From NCBI RefSeq assembly GCF_002980555.1, contig NZ_PVBT01000004.1:124001-188000 (forward strand): a stretch of DNA of 64,000 nt. The letters run 5' to 3'. How positions within the stretch are numbered: position 1 is the stretch's first letter; each line of letters begins with the position of its first letter. Positions 50,025 to 59,690 of the stretch are shown here, piece after piece. This stretch comes from Phyllobacterium myrsinacearum (lineage in GTDB: Bacteria > Pseudomonadota > Alphaproteobacteria > Rhizobiales > Rhizobiaceae). The notes under the pieces are model-generated. The model was not told the DNA's origin and did no database searches. It saw nothing but the letters and a program-made list of their open reading frames with translations. The translations under genes were made by a program, and so were the position numbers.

Positions 50025-52886
50025 ATGACCGAGGTTTCATCTGTTAAAGAATCTTCCTCAGACCAGCCCTGTCTCGACACCACGCCTTATGGCGCAGGGC
50101 CTGACGATTCCATTGCAAGTGCGGCGGAGAATGCGGCCATTACCCGCCATGTGATAACGATTGGCGGCAAGCCGATTGCCTACATGGCGCGCGCCGGCCA
50201 TCTGGTTACAGTCAATCCATCCAGTGCGCAGCCGGCGGCGGCGTTCTTCTACGTCAGTTTCACGGCTGACGGTGCTGATCCGTCAACGCGCCCCGTGACG
50301 TTTTTCTACAATGGCGGACCGGGGTCCTCGTCGGTGTTTTTGCTGCTTGGGTCGTTTGCGCCACGGCGCATCAAGACCAATATGCCCGATTTTACGCCGC
50401 CCGCTCCCTATACCATCGAAGACAATCCGGACAGCCTGCTGGATCGCAGCGATCTGGTGTTCATCAATCCGGTGGGCACTGGTTACTCAAGCGCAATCGC
50501 GCCAAACCGGAATCGTGATTTCTGGGGCGTGGATCAGGATGCGCGCTCGATCGCCCAATTCATCAAGCGTTATTTGACTGCCTTTGATCGATGGAATTCG
50601 CCAAAATTCCTCTTTGGTGAATCCTATGGCACGCCTCGCACCTGTGTATTGGCATGGATGCTGCATGAAGACGGTGTCGATATCAATGGCCTGACGCTGC
50701 AGTCGTCAATCCTCGATTATACACAAACCGGCAATCCGGTTGGACTGTTGCCGACATTGGCTGCCGACGCCTGGTATCATAATAAGGTCAATGCAGGCGT
50801 GCGGCCACCGCTGCCCGCCTTCATGGATACGGTGAAGGCTTTCGCGCAAGGCCCCTATGCAAAGGCTTTGACGGATTTTCCCAAGTTTGACGCGGCAACG
50901 CTGCAGACATTGAGTGATTATCTCGGCATTTCGCCCATCGTCCTGACGTCGTGGAGCCTCAACGTGGAGGCGAACAATGGCGCCAATCTCCTCTTCCTGA
51001 CAACCCTCCTGCAGGATCAGGGGCTGGCGCTTGGGGCCTATGACGGAAGGGTGACGGCCATCGATACGGGAATTGCCGGTCAGATCGACCCGAATTCCGG
51101 CGGCAATGACCCGACGATGACCGCCGTGAGCGGCGTTTATACCGCCATGTGGAATACCTATCTGAACGATGAGTTGAAGTTCACTGCGTTGTCGCCCTTT
51201 TCTGATCTCAATGACCAGGCATTTCAAAATTGGGATTTCGGCCACATCGATCCAACGGGCGCGCAGAAAGGCGGCAAGGACGCCAATGGCAACCCGGTTC
51301 TCTATACGGCCGGTGATCTGGCCGCGGTGATGGCGCTCAATCCCAGCCTCAAGGTGTTTTCAGCCAACGGCTATTATGATTCCGTTACGCCATTCTTCCA
51401 GACGGCGCTGACATTGGCGGATATGCCGCTCACCAATCCGTCGGCGCGCGCCAATCTGACTATTCGCAACTATCCGTCGGGGCACATGATTTATCTTGAT
51501 GGCGAGTCCCGGACTGCTTTGAAAGCCGATCTCAGTGTTTTCTACGACAGCACAAGGGCCCGTTTCATTGCCCAGGCGCTGCGCAGCGAACAGTCTGCCA
51601 TTTGCAGGCCTTATTTCAAACTTCGAAAGCCCGGCGCGGCGCAGAAGGCCGGCCGAGGCCAGGCGGTACCGCCAAGCTGGGGTGTTCCTGATCTTTGCAA
51701 GGCCTATGACTGGCCGCAAAACCTTCTCGGCGGCGGTGTGATTGCCATTGTCGAGCTTGGCGGCGGCTGGGTTGCGAGCGATATGGACGCGTATTTTGCA
51801 GCGTTGGGACAGCCTGTGCCTCAGATCGTTGATGTGCCGGTTGCCGGTGCCGGGAACAATCCCAATAGGAACACTGGCCGGTCTGGTGATGCCGACGTGG
51901 AGGTTGCACTCGACATTCAAATCGCCGCCGCATCCTACTATGCAGCAACCGGCCGGCCCGCTTCGATCCGGGTCTACTGGGCGTCGCCTCAGCCCAGTGG
52001 AATCGCAGCGGCGGTGCGGGCGGCGGCAGCGGATGGCTGTGATGCCTGCTCGCTTTCGTGGGGTGCCGATGAGGCACTTTGGGTCAAGGCCGGACAGGGC
52101 ACCGGCCAGGATTTGGTTTCCCAGATGCAAAGCGCAGCTGAGGCGGCCACAACAGCGGGTATGGTGGTTTTCGCTGCGGCTGGCGATAATAATTCAAGTG
52201 ATGGCGGCAGTACTCCTGCCAATGTCGACATGCCTGCATCCTGCCCGAATGTGATTGGTTGCGGTGGAACCTCCAAATCAGCCGGAGGTGAAGTGGTCTG
52301 GAATGAAGATCCCGGCAATCCGGACGGCAATGGAACGGGTGGCGGCTTCTCGACATTGTTTGCGCCGCAACCATGGGAAGCGGGAGCGCCGCACGGGCCG
52401 GGCCGGATCGTGCCTGATGTTGCGGCGCATGCCGATCCGCGCAACGGCTATGAAGTTTATGTGCACGGGCAGACGATGGTCGTCGGCGGCACCAGCGCGG
52501 TGGCGCCGCTCTATGCGGGCCTGTTTGCCGCCTTTGGCCGCAAACTCGGTTTTGTCACGCCCAAACTCTGGCTGAACCACATGTGTTTCAATGACATCAC
52601 TGCGGGCGACAATGGCTATTACCGGGCACGCATCGGTCCTGATCCCTGCACAGGCATCGGCTCGCCCATCGGTTCGAAACTCGCCGCCTTGTTTGCCGCC
52701 CCCGCTGCGGGGATGCTCCATCTGGAACTGGCGGCACTGCCGAGGATCGTTCCTGACGGTTGGAGCGGTTCAGTCTATCTCACCTTTGCCGAGGGGAAAC
52801 TTACCGGCAAGCCGCGCATGGAACCGGCACCGGACAAACGCGGTCCGCGGGCCCGAATTGCCGGCAAACGCGCGCCGGCGAAATAG
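50025..52886 (+). CDS. S10 serine carboxypeptidase fused to S53 sedolisin-type peptidase
   Basis: A 953-residue fusion. The N-terminal part (about 30-540) is a peptidase S10: YNGGPGSSS oxyanion region, S200 in GESYGTPR, D452 in GYYDSVTPF and H487 in SGHMIYLD. The C-terminal part (about 560-920) is a sedolisin: E626 and D630 in EVALDIQ, oxyanion D721 in AAGDNNSSDG and S824 in GGTSAVAPLYAG. No signal peptide is visible and the usual sedolisin propeptide is absent. CGGAG precedes the ATG at 50025. Both triads look intact, so two acid-type protease activities are expected. The location in the cell is unclear. Confidence 0.85.
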   Translation: MTEVSSVKESSSDQPCLDTTPYGAGPDDSIASAAENAAITRHVITIGGKPIAYMARAGHLVTVNPSSAQPAAAFFYVSFTADGADPSTRPVTFFYNGGPGSSSVFLLLGSFAPRRIKTNMPDFTPPAPYTIEDNPDSLLDRSDLVFINPVGTGYSSAIAPNRNRDFWGVDQDARSIAQFIKRYLTAFDRWNSPKFLFGESYGTPRTCVLAWMLHEDGVDINGLTLQSSILDYTQTGNPVGLLPTLAADAWYHNKVNAGVRPPLPAFMDTVKAFAQGPYAKALTDFPKFDAATLQTLSDYLGISPIVLTSWSLNVEANNGANLLFLTTLLQDQGLALGAYDGRVTAIDTGIAGQIDPNSGGNDPTMTAVSGVYTAMWNTYLNDELKFTALSPFSDLNDQAFQNWDFGHIDPTGAQKGGKDANGNPVLYTAGDLAAVMALNPSLKVFSANGYYDSVTPFFQTALTLADMPLTNPSARANLTIRNYPSGHMIYLDGESRTALKADLSVFYDSTRARFIAQALRSEQSAICRPYFKLRKPGAAQKAGRGQAVPPSWGVPDLCKAYDWPQNLLGGGVIAIVELGGGWVASDMDAYFAALGQPVPQIVDVPVAGAGNNPNRNTGRSGDADVEVALDIQIAAASYYAATGRPASIRVYWASPQPSGIAAAVRAAAADGCDACSLSWGADEALWVKAGQGTGQDLVSQMQSAAEAATTAGMVVFAAAGDNNSSDGGSTPANVDMPASCPNVIGCGGTSKSAGGEVVWNEDPGNPDGNGTGGGFSTLFAPQPWEAGAPHGPGRIVPDVAAHADPRNGYEVYVHGQTMVVGGTSAVAPLYAGLFAAFGRKLGFVTPKLWLNHMCFNDITAGDNGYYRARIGPDPCTGIGSPIGSKLAALFAAPAAGMLHLELAALPRIVPDGWSGSVYLTFAEGKLTGKPRMEPAPDKRGPRARIAGKRAPAK

Positions 52887-52919
52887 GTGTTCCCGGCACT
52901 GCCATCTGCGGTGAATTCG

Positions 52920-54818
52920 CTATGTGCCGGAATCCTTGGTCTGGCCCCATTCGGGCTCGACGGCCGGAATATCATCGAAGGATGAATAGTTGAGATTGTA
53001 GAGTTGCGCATAGAGTTTGCCGTTCTCCATAAGGGCGTCATGGTCTCCCATCTCGATCATCTGCCCGTTTTGCAGAACGATGATGCGATCGGCTTCTCGA
53101 ATGGTGGCGAGGCGGTGGGCGATCACAAGCCCGGTGCGGTTTTCCAGCAATTTGACGAGGGCCTTCTGGATGAGCATCTCGGTGTAGCTGTCGATATTTG
53201 CCGTGGCTTCGTCAAGAACGAGGATTTTGGCATCGGCCACCAGTGCGCGGGCAAAGCTGATCAGCTGGCGCTGGCCAAGCGAAAGATTTCCGCCGCGCTC
53301 GCCAAGCTCCGTCTGATATCCTTCGGCGAGATTCATGATGAACTCGTGCGCGCCGACAGCTTTGGCGGCATCGATGACGTCGTCGAGTGATGCGCTGTCT
53401 TTGTGGTAGCGGATATTTTCGAAAACCGTTCCGGTGAACAGAAATGGCTCCTGCAGGACCATTGCGATCTGCTGACCGAGGGAATCCTGGGTCAGATTCC
53501 TTACGTCGTGGCCGCCGACGAGGACCTGCCCCTGCTGGACATCGTAGAAGCGGTGAATGAGCGCCATCGCGCTCGACTTGCCGGAACCGGTGGGGCCAAC
53601 AAGCGCCACCGTCTCGCCCGGGTTGACCTTGAAGCTGACATTTTTCAGAACCGGATGCTTGGGATTATAACCGAAAACGACGTTGCGGAACTCGACCGAT
53701 CCATCCGTGTCCGGCGTGAGAACGCGCGCATCCGGCGCATCGGTAATGCTGATCGGCACATCCAGCACTTCAGTCAGCCGCTGTCCCGACGCCATGGCCC
53801 GCTGCATCACCGAATATTGCAGGGTCAGGGAGCGGATTGGGTCAAAGAAGCGCTGGATGTAAAACAGGAATGCGACCATGATGCCGACGTCAAGCGCCTG
53901 ATTGAGCACGCGCGCGCCGCCGACGACAATGACGAGTGCCATGGCAACGCCGGTGAGCGAATCCACGATCGGCACCATGACCTGGGCATATTTCGCTGCT
54001 CGGAGATGTGCCATCAGGTTGGCGTGAGCCTTGTCATTATAGAGCATGAAATTCACCCTCTGACGTCCCATGCTTTGAACGGCACGCACGCCATGGATGG
54101 TTTCAGCCAGCGCACCGTTGGTGACGGAATTGGTTTCGTGTGCGGCCATGAAGGCGATCCGGGCCCGGGGCAGCCAGAAAATGCGCACGACGAACAAAAT
54201 GGGAAGTACGGCAAGGGTCAAAAGACCGAGACGAAAATCCAGATACAGCATGACGAAGACAATGCCGAAAAGCAGGGTGATATCGCCAACCGACAGCACG
54301 GAGGTTTCCAGGAACTCCTGCATCGAGTTCACATCGCCCTGCAGCCGCGACATCAGTCGTCCAACCTCCGTCTTGTCCATGAAGGAAAGCGAAACACGCT
54401 GGAGATGCGAGAACATCGCCCGGCGAATGTCGAACAGAACGTCTTCCGCAACACGTCCGACCACAGTTTCCTGGATATAGCTGGCCATGAAATTGACAAG
54501 TATCGCCAGAGCGAATGCAACGATCGCATAGGCAAGCGCGGCGTGATTGCGGCCCGGCGCAATGCCATGGTCGATCGCGTAGCGGATGATGAGCGGGATG
54601 ATCAATTGGGTGGCTGTGAATGTCAGTACGGCGCCAACGGCAACGAGCATCTGTGTCTTGTAGGGTGCCACGAACGCCCAGATCCGTTTGACGATGTTGC
54701 CATCAAAAACCTTGCCGAACATTTCTTCTTCGATCCGGTGCGAACCGACGACGGCGCGCGGCGGACGCCGTCCATCGTCGCGAACGTCATTCCGCTCTGT
54801 CTCATTCTCGTCGCTCAC
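52920..54818 (-). CDS. ABC exporter half-transporter A (heterodimer partner)
   Basis: A 632-residue half-transporter: six membrane helices within about 45-340, then the ATPase with Walker A GPTGSGKSS, signature LSLGQRQ (Gly to Leu in LSGGQ) and Walker B ILVLDEATANID with the catalytic Glu. It starts with GTG at 54818, overlapping the partner gene by four bases. The altered signature pairs with the partner's altered Walker B, as in heterodimeric exporters with one silent ATP site. Substrate unknown; it converges on the S10-S53 gene. Confidence 0.9.
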   Translation of the reverse strand: MSDENETERNDVRDDGRRPPRAVVGSHRIEEEMFGKVFDGNIVKRIWAFVAPYKTQMLVAVGAVLTFTATQLIIPLIIRYAIDHGIAPGRNHAALAYAIVAFALAILVNFMASYIQETVVGRVAEDVLFDIRRAMFSHLQRVSLSFMDKTEVGRLMSRLQGDVNSMQEFLETSVLSVGDITLLFGIVFVMLYLDFRLGLLTLAVLPILFVVRIFWLPRARIAFMAAHETNSVTNGALAETIHGVRAVQSMGRQRVNFMLYNDKAHANLMAHLRAAKYAQVMVPIVDSLTGVAMALVIVVGGARVLNQALDVGIMVAFLFYIQRFFDPIRSLTLQYSVMQRAMASGQRLTEVLDVPISITDAPDARVLTPDTDGSVEFRNVVFGYNPKHPVLKNVSFKVNPGETVALVGPTGSGKSSAMALIHRFYDVQQGQVLVGGHDVRNLTQDSLGQQIAMVLQEPFLFTGTVFENIRYHKDSASLDDVIDAAKAVGAHEFIMNLAEGYQTELGERGGNLSLGQRQLISFARALVADAKILVLDEATANIDSYTEMLIQKALVKLLENRTGLVIAHRLATIREADRIIVLQNGQMIEMGDHDALMENGKLYAQLYNLNYSSFDDIPAVEPEWGQTKDSGT

Positions 54819-56785
54819 GATCCCATCTCCGTTTTCTCCGTCGCGGCGAGGCCGTCGTCCGGGCGAACCTGCAGATCATAAAGAGCCTTGTAGCGGCCGC
54901 CCGCTGCAAGCAGGCTGTCATGGGTACCGCGTTCGACGATCTGGCCATCCTCAATGAACAGAATCTGATCGGCGTGCATCAATGAACTCAGGCGATGCGC
55001 GACAACGATTGTTACCCGGTCCTTGGCGTAGCGGCGCATGGCAATGCGGATGCGCTGCTCGGTGCCGGCGTCGATTGCAGCCGTTGAATCGTCAAACACC
55101 ATGACCGCCGGCTTGAGCATGAGGGTGCGCGCGATCGAAAGGCGCTGCCGTTGTCCACCTGACAATGAAACACCGCGTTCACCAACGATTGTGCCATAGC
55201 CCATGGGCAGGCCAAGAACGTAATTGTGCAGCTGCGCGGACTCGCTTGCCCGCTCGATTCGAGGCTCTTCCGCCCATGGATCACCATAGGCGATGTTGTT
55301 TTCGATTGTCGTTGTGAACAGGAATGCATCCTGCTGAATGACAGCGACGGCTTGGCGCAACGATTCCAGCGTCACGCTGCGAATATCCTGTCCGTCGATG
55401 GTGATCCTGCCGCTGGTCGCATCGTAAAATCGTGGAATGAGGTGTGCCAGCGTACTTTTTCCGCTGCCTGGCTTGCCGACAATGCCAATGGTTTCACCGC
55501 GCCGGGCTTCGAAACTCAGATGCTGCAAGACCGGCCGGTTGCCGAGTTGCGGATAGGAGAAGCCAACATCCTCAAAGCGCAACAGGCCATCCGATATGGT
55601 AAGTTCCCTGGCATTTGCGGGGTCCTTGATCGCGACGTCGAGGTCAAGCAGCGCAAAGATACGTGTTCCACATGTGGAGGCACGGGCATAGGAGTTGACC
55701 ATCAGGCCGAGCTGCCGCACGGGCATTTGCAGGATGGTCATGAATGTTAGGAACGATGTCAGGGTTCCCACTGTGATTTCGCCTGCAACGACCTTGTTGC
55801 CGCCAACCCACAGCACGAGCCCCATGGCCGCAAAAAAGGAAAGCGTCATCGCGCTGGTGTTTCTGACGCGGATACCGACGCGATCATGCGCAAGATCGAG
55901 TGCGGTTTGCGAAGCCTTGTCAAACTTTGCCAGCTCATGGTCCTTTGCTGCAAACGCGCGTACCACGCGAATGCCGCCGAGATTTTCCTCCATGACCCTG
56001 GTGAGCACCGACAGACGCTCTTGCAGATCGAGCCATGTCGCACGCAAGCGCAGCTGCGTGACTGACGAGCGCCATGCGACGAAGGGCACAAAGCTGAGCG
56101 CAACAAGCCCTAAAACGAAATCCGTCGACAAGAGCATATAAGCGCCGATGCCGATCAGAATAAAAAGGAGGACGGTGCGTATCAGCGCCGTCGAAAAATA
56201 CATGCGCACCCCCTCAAGATCGAGCATGCCGACCGTGATGAGATCGCCTGAATGAACGCTGTCATGGAAACTGAAACTGAGCCGCTGAATTTTCTCATAG
56301 CAGGCCAGGCGCAACTCATAACCCATATGGTGACCCACGGCCTCTCCATAATAGTTCTGAATCATGGTGAAGACGCCGCGCAGAATGCTGACCGCCAGAA
56401 GAACGAAAGCGGTCACCAGCAGCGCATTCTGCGCAATCGTGCCCGCGGTTCCTCCGGCCATGGCCGTCTGGGTCTCGTCGATGGCCCGGCCCAGAAGTTT
56501 GGGGATCATTAGCTGGAGGCTTGCCGCAATCACGGTGGCTCCGATCGCAAATGTCGTCTGCCAGGGATGGCGAAGCGTCATATGCGTAATTCGGACAAGG
56601 GTGGAGAAGCCTTGACCCCACCCTGCTGCATTTGCGTGCGCCAACGAATCCGAATGACTCGCCGTCCGCTTGAACGCGTTGCTGCTCACAGTGTTTTCCA
56701 AACCATTTGATTGTATGATTACAGGCCGCTGAAACGGGGCCGTCCGATACTGTACGAACATGATTCTTTGCTGATTCCCAGACAT
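54815..56785 (-). CDS. ABC exporter half-transporter B (heterodimer partner)
   Basis: A 656-residue half-transporter. An N-terminal extension of about 70 residues precedes six membrane helices (about 80-370). The ATPase has Walker A GKPGSGKST, signature LSGGQRQR and Walker B VMVFDDSTAAID, where the catalytic Glu is Asp. The composite site using this Walker B and the partner's LSLGQ is probably degenerate, and the other site canonical. ATG at 56785; an ATG at 56761 is an alternative. It is the first gene of the pair. Confidence 0.9.
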   Translation of the reverse strand: MSGNQQRIMFVQYRTAPFQRPVIIQSNGLENTVSSNAFKRTASHSDSLAHANAAGWGQGFSTLVRITHMTLRHPWQTTFAIGATVIAASLQLMIPKLLGRAIDETQTAMAGGTAGTIAQNALLVTAFVLLAVSILRGVFTMIQNYYGEAVGHHMGYELRLACYEKIQRLSFSFHDSVHSGDLITVGMLDLEGVRMYFSTALIRTVLLFILIGIGAYMLLSTDFVLGLVALSFVPFVAWRSSVTQLRLRATWLDLQERLSVLTRVMEENLGGIRVVRAFAAKDHELAKFDKASQTALDLAHDRVGIRVRNTSAMTLSFFAAMGLVLWVGGNKVVAGEITVGTLTSFLTFMTILQMPVRQLGLMVNSYARASTCGTRIFALLDLDVAIKDPANARELTISDGLLRFEDVGFSYPQLGNRPVLQHLSFEARRGETIGIVGKPGSGKSTLAHLIPRFYDATSGRITIDGQDIRSVTLESLRQAVAVIQQDAFLFTTTIENNIAYGDPWAEEPRIERASESAQLHNYVLGLPMGYGTIVGERGVSLSGGQRQRLSIARTLMLKPAVMVFDDSTAAIDAGTEQRIRIAMRRYAKDRVTIVVAHRLSSLMHADQILFIEDGQIVERGTHDSLLAAGGRYKALYDLQVRPDDGLAATEKTEMGS

Positions 56786-56847
56786 GGTTCAAGGGCCATG
56801 TTGTTTGTACAGGCAATGAATCGGCATTTAGCCGGTATCGCAAAACC

Positions 56848-58107
56848 TCAAGGGGCGAAACGCTGCAGGGCGTAAGGGGCGGGGTCCGTGAACGGGGTAT
56901 CGCCGGTCATCATCTCCGCCAGCAAACGGCCCGTCACCGGACCCAGCGTAAAGCCGTGATGATTGTGTCCGAAGGCAAACCAGAGGCCCTTGTGCCGCCA
57001 GCCGCGCCCAATAGCCGGACGCATGTCGGGAAGGCACGGGCGTGATCCCATCCAGGGAGCGGCCTCGATGCGGTGTGCAAGGGGAAGGATTTCCCGTGCA
57101 AGCGGTTCCGTGCGGTCAAGCTGAACGGGTGTCGGCCGGCTGTCACGCCGGGAAAATTCAATACCCGTCGTCAGACGAATACCCTGGTTCATCGGTGCAA
57201 TCAGAAAGCCATTCTCGGCGTCGATCACCGGGTGGTTGAGAATAGCGTTGGCCTGGGTACCGAAATGCACGTGGTAGCCGCGCTTCATCAGGAGCGGTAT
57301 CCTGTAGCCGAGCGGCCGGAACACGGTGTCAGACCATGGTCCCAGCGCCACCACGACTTCGGGTGCCTCAACGGTCCCGCTGGCGGTGGCGATGCTCCAC
57401 CGGGTTTGTTCCTGCTTGAGGTTGTGCGCGTCACCGCAAAGAAACAGGCCTCCGCGCTCCGTAAAGAGCTTGGCGTAAGCTTTCACAATGCCGCCCGGAT
57501 CGGGCACTGTCGCCGCATCGAGCCAATGGATGGCGCCGGTCAGCACGTTGCTGAGATGAGGTTCTCGCTGCTGCAGCGCCTTCGCATCCAGCACATCATA
57601 GTTCAGACCAAACCGATGGAGGGTTGCAGCGGTGCGGCACGCCTGTTCGAATGTCCGTTCACTCCGGTAAGCCTCAATCCAGCCGGTCTTGCGCAACAGC
57701 GGCAAGACGCCGGCCTGGGACATCAGCGTCTCGTGTTCGATCACCGAGCGTTCGATCAGCGGCCACATGTCGTTTGCCGCCCGTGCCAGCGGCTTTGGCG
57801 CGGATTCACGCCAGAAGCGCCACAGCCAGGGTGCGATACGGGGCAGATAACGCCAGTCGAAATGCACGTCCGCGGAGCGATTCAAACCATAGCGCAGCAT
57901 GACTGAAAGATCGCGGGGGACACCGTAGGGTATGACGCTCGATCGCTCGATCAAGCCGGCATTGCCATAGCTTGTTTCCTCGCCGGCCCCCCGCCGGTCG
58001 ACCAGCGTCACCGTCCTGCCGCGCTGCTGCAAGTGCAGCGCGATGGAGACGCCGACAATGCCGGCGCCCAGAACGATGACTTCACTTTTATTGCCTGTCT
58101 GAGACAT
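56848..58107 (-). CDS. FAD-dependent D-amino acid dehydrogenase-like oxidoreductase (DadA family)
   Basis: A 419-residue DAO/DadA-family flavoenzyme. The Rossmann motif GAGIVG is at 14-19 with VTLVDRRGAGEETSYGNAG just after, and the C-terminal WMGSRPCLPDMRPAIGR with GHNHHGFTLGP is typical of DadA. It would oxidise D-amino acids or related amines, feeding electrons to a quinone. AGGA precedes the start at 58107. It lies 16 bases after the MlrC-like gene and is the last gene of the peptide operon. Substrate inferred from the neighbours. Confidence 0.83.
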   Translation of the reverse strand: MSQTGNKSEVIVLGAGIVGVSIALHLQQRGRTVTLVDRRGAGEETSYGNAGLIERSSVIPYGVPRDLSVMLRYGLNRSADVHFDWRYLPRIAPWLWRFWRESAPKPLARAANDMWPLIERSVIEHETLMSQAGVLPLLRKTGWIEAYRSERTFEQACRTAATLHRFGLNYDVLDAKALQQREPHLSNVLTGAIHWLDAATVPDPGGIVKAYAKLFTERGGLFLCGDAHNLKQEQTRWSIATASGTVEAPEVVVALGPWSDTVFRPLGYRIPLLMKRGYHVHFGTQANAILNHPVIDAENGFLIAPMNQGIRLTTGIEFSRRDSRPTPVQLDRTEPLAREILPLAHRIEAAPWMGSRPCLPDMRPAIGRGWRHKGLWFAFGHNHHGFTLGPVTGRLLAEMMTGDTPFTDPAPYALQRFAP

Positions 58108-58123
58108 CATGTATCCTGGCTGT

Positions 58124-59614
58124 TCAAATCGCCATGTCGCGGTCGAGTGGAAAGATCGGACGCGGTACATTGCGATAGGGCATCTTGCCGTAGTCCATTG
58201 TGCACAGCGCGCCGCTGTCGCAGACAATAATCTTGCCTGCAATGGGTTCGAATGCGGCCCGGAAATGCTGCATCGATTTCAGTCCCACGACACGGTGTGC
58301 GCTCGGGTCGATGCCGAAGGCACGGAACTGCTGCAGGTCGCGCATCTGCGACGGTTCGCTGACGACGAGGACGCTGATGCCGTCGATCTGGACGACCGCC
58401 GTCAGGCCGAAAGTGAACGCGAGCCCGCCCAGCTGCGGTCCGTCACCGATCAGCTTCCCGTCGCTGAGGTGCAGCAGCTTCGCATGAACCTGCAACGGGT
58501 CGCCACCAAAGCGCGAGTCTGTCTTGCCGCCCAGTGATAGTTGAACGACATTGCCAACGGTTGCACGGTGGAGCAGAAGGGCTGTTTCGGGATCAACAAT
58601 CGGGCCAAAGCAGGCGTCGCCGATCCCCGCCCGGAGCAGGCCGCCAAGCAATGAGGTCGCATCGCCATAGCCGCCTGCGCCGGGATTATCGGCGTAATCG
58701 GCAATGATCAGCGGCCGGTCCCCCCGGTAGTTCAGGGCAATGTCAGCTGCCTCTTCCACGCTGTGGAACGTATTCAGCACGTCAAACCGCGATTCCCAGA
58801 TCTGGTCGGCAATGCCTTCGGCAAACAGTTCGTGCGGAGTGGGATTTCCGTCATAGGTGACAAGCACCGTCGGGCCGACTTCCGGGATGTCGGCATTGGG
58901 GAAGGCGCCGTTGATACTGACCGCCAAGGCGCCAGGTGTTCTTTCATGGTCCCGTGCCTTGCTGATCCAGCCGATCATGGGGCCGACATCGGTCCGTCCG
59001 GCATTGGCTTCCTCAAGCATCGGCCGGCGGACAAGCAGCGTTTTTGGCCGGATCTCACCCGCCATTGTCCGTTGAAGCAGTTCGCCTGCGTGCCGGGCAA
59101 TATCGCGCATATCAATGTGCGGATACGTTTTGAACGAGATCAGGATATCGGCATACTCGCACATTTTCGCCGTGACGTTGGCATGCGGATCGAGCGTAAC
59201 GGCGATCGGCACATCTGGCCCCACCACGGCGCGCAGTCGGGCCAGAAGTTCGCCTTCGCCGTCGGGGGTGAAGTCGGTCACCATGGCGCCGTGCAGGCCA
59301 AGCAGGATACCGTCGAGATTGTCCTTTCCGGCCATGGCGGCCCGCACGATGGCGCCGCCGATCCGGTCGAACGCGTCACGTGTCACCGGACCTGCAGGTT
59401 CGGCCGATGCACTGACGACATGTTCGATCTTCCAGTCGAACTTGCGGGCGATATCCAGAAAACCTGCGATCTCCGTATTGGCTTGGCCCCGGGCGCGGAT
59501 AGCCGCATCGCCGTAAAGAACACCTTCGACCTCAAAGGCGTCGTAATCGGTCTTCCGGATGTTGAAAGTGTTGGTCTCATGTGCAAATTCAGCAGTCAGG
59601 ACACGAAAATTCAT
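58124..59614 (-). CDS. MlrC-like M81 metallopeptidase
   Basis: A 496-residue protein of the M81 (MlrC) family. Metal ligands by comparison with microcystinase MlrC are D142 and H144 in VTLDPHAN and H166 in TYPHID; GLHGAM with H108 is also conserved. MlrC cleaves the linear tetrapeptide left from microcystin; relatives occur widely without microcystin use. GGAGGAG before the ATG at 59614 decides the start. It is between the serine hydrolase and the FAD enzyme. A peptidase or amidohydrolase acting on small peptides is the best call. Confidence 0.87.
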   Translation of the reverse strand: MNFRVLTAEFAHETNTFNIRKTDYDAFEVEGVLYGDAAIRARGQANTEIAGFLDIARKFDWKIEHVVSASAEPAGPVTRDAFDRIGGAIVRAAMAGKDNLDGILLGLHGAMVTDFTPDGEGELLARLRAVVGPDVPIAVTLDPHANVTAKMCEYADILISFKTYPHIDMRDIARHAGELLQRTMAGEIRPKTLLVRRPMLEEANAGRTDVGPMIGWISKARDHERTPGALAVSINGAFPNADIPEVGPTVLVTYDGNPTPHELFAEGIADQIWESRFDVLNTFHSVEEAADIALNYRGDRPLIIADYADNPGAGGYGDATSLLGGLLRAGIGDACFGPIVDPETALLLHRATVGNVVQLSLGGKTDSRFGGDPLQVHAKLLHLSDGKLIGDGPQLGGLAFTFGLTAVVQIDGISVLVVSEPSQMRDLQQFRAFGIDPSAHRVVGLKSMQHFRAAFEPIAGKIIVCDSGALCTMDYGKMPYRNVPRPIFPLDRDMAI

Positions 59615-59690
59615 GGCGATCTCCTCCAAAACATTGCTTGGCGTTAAACTGGGAAATTGTTGACCGGCGGGGCGTGCAGCCGCGATACGG

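Noticed and set aside
53403-54881. A 492-codon plus-strand frame opposite the ABC exporter gene
   Set aside because: Antisense shadow; rich in His/Gln/Glu with no domain pattern, while the minus strand has full ABC motifs.
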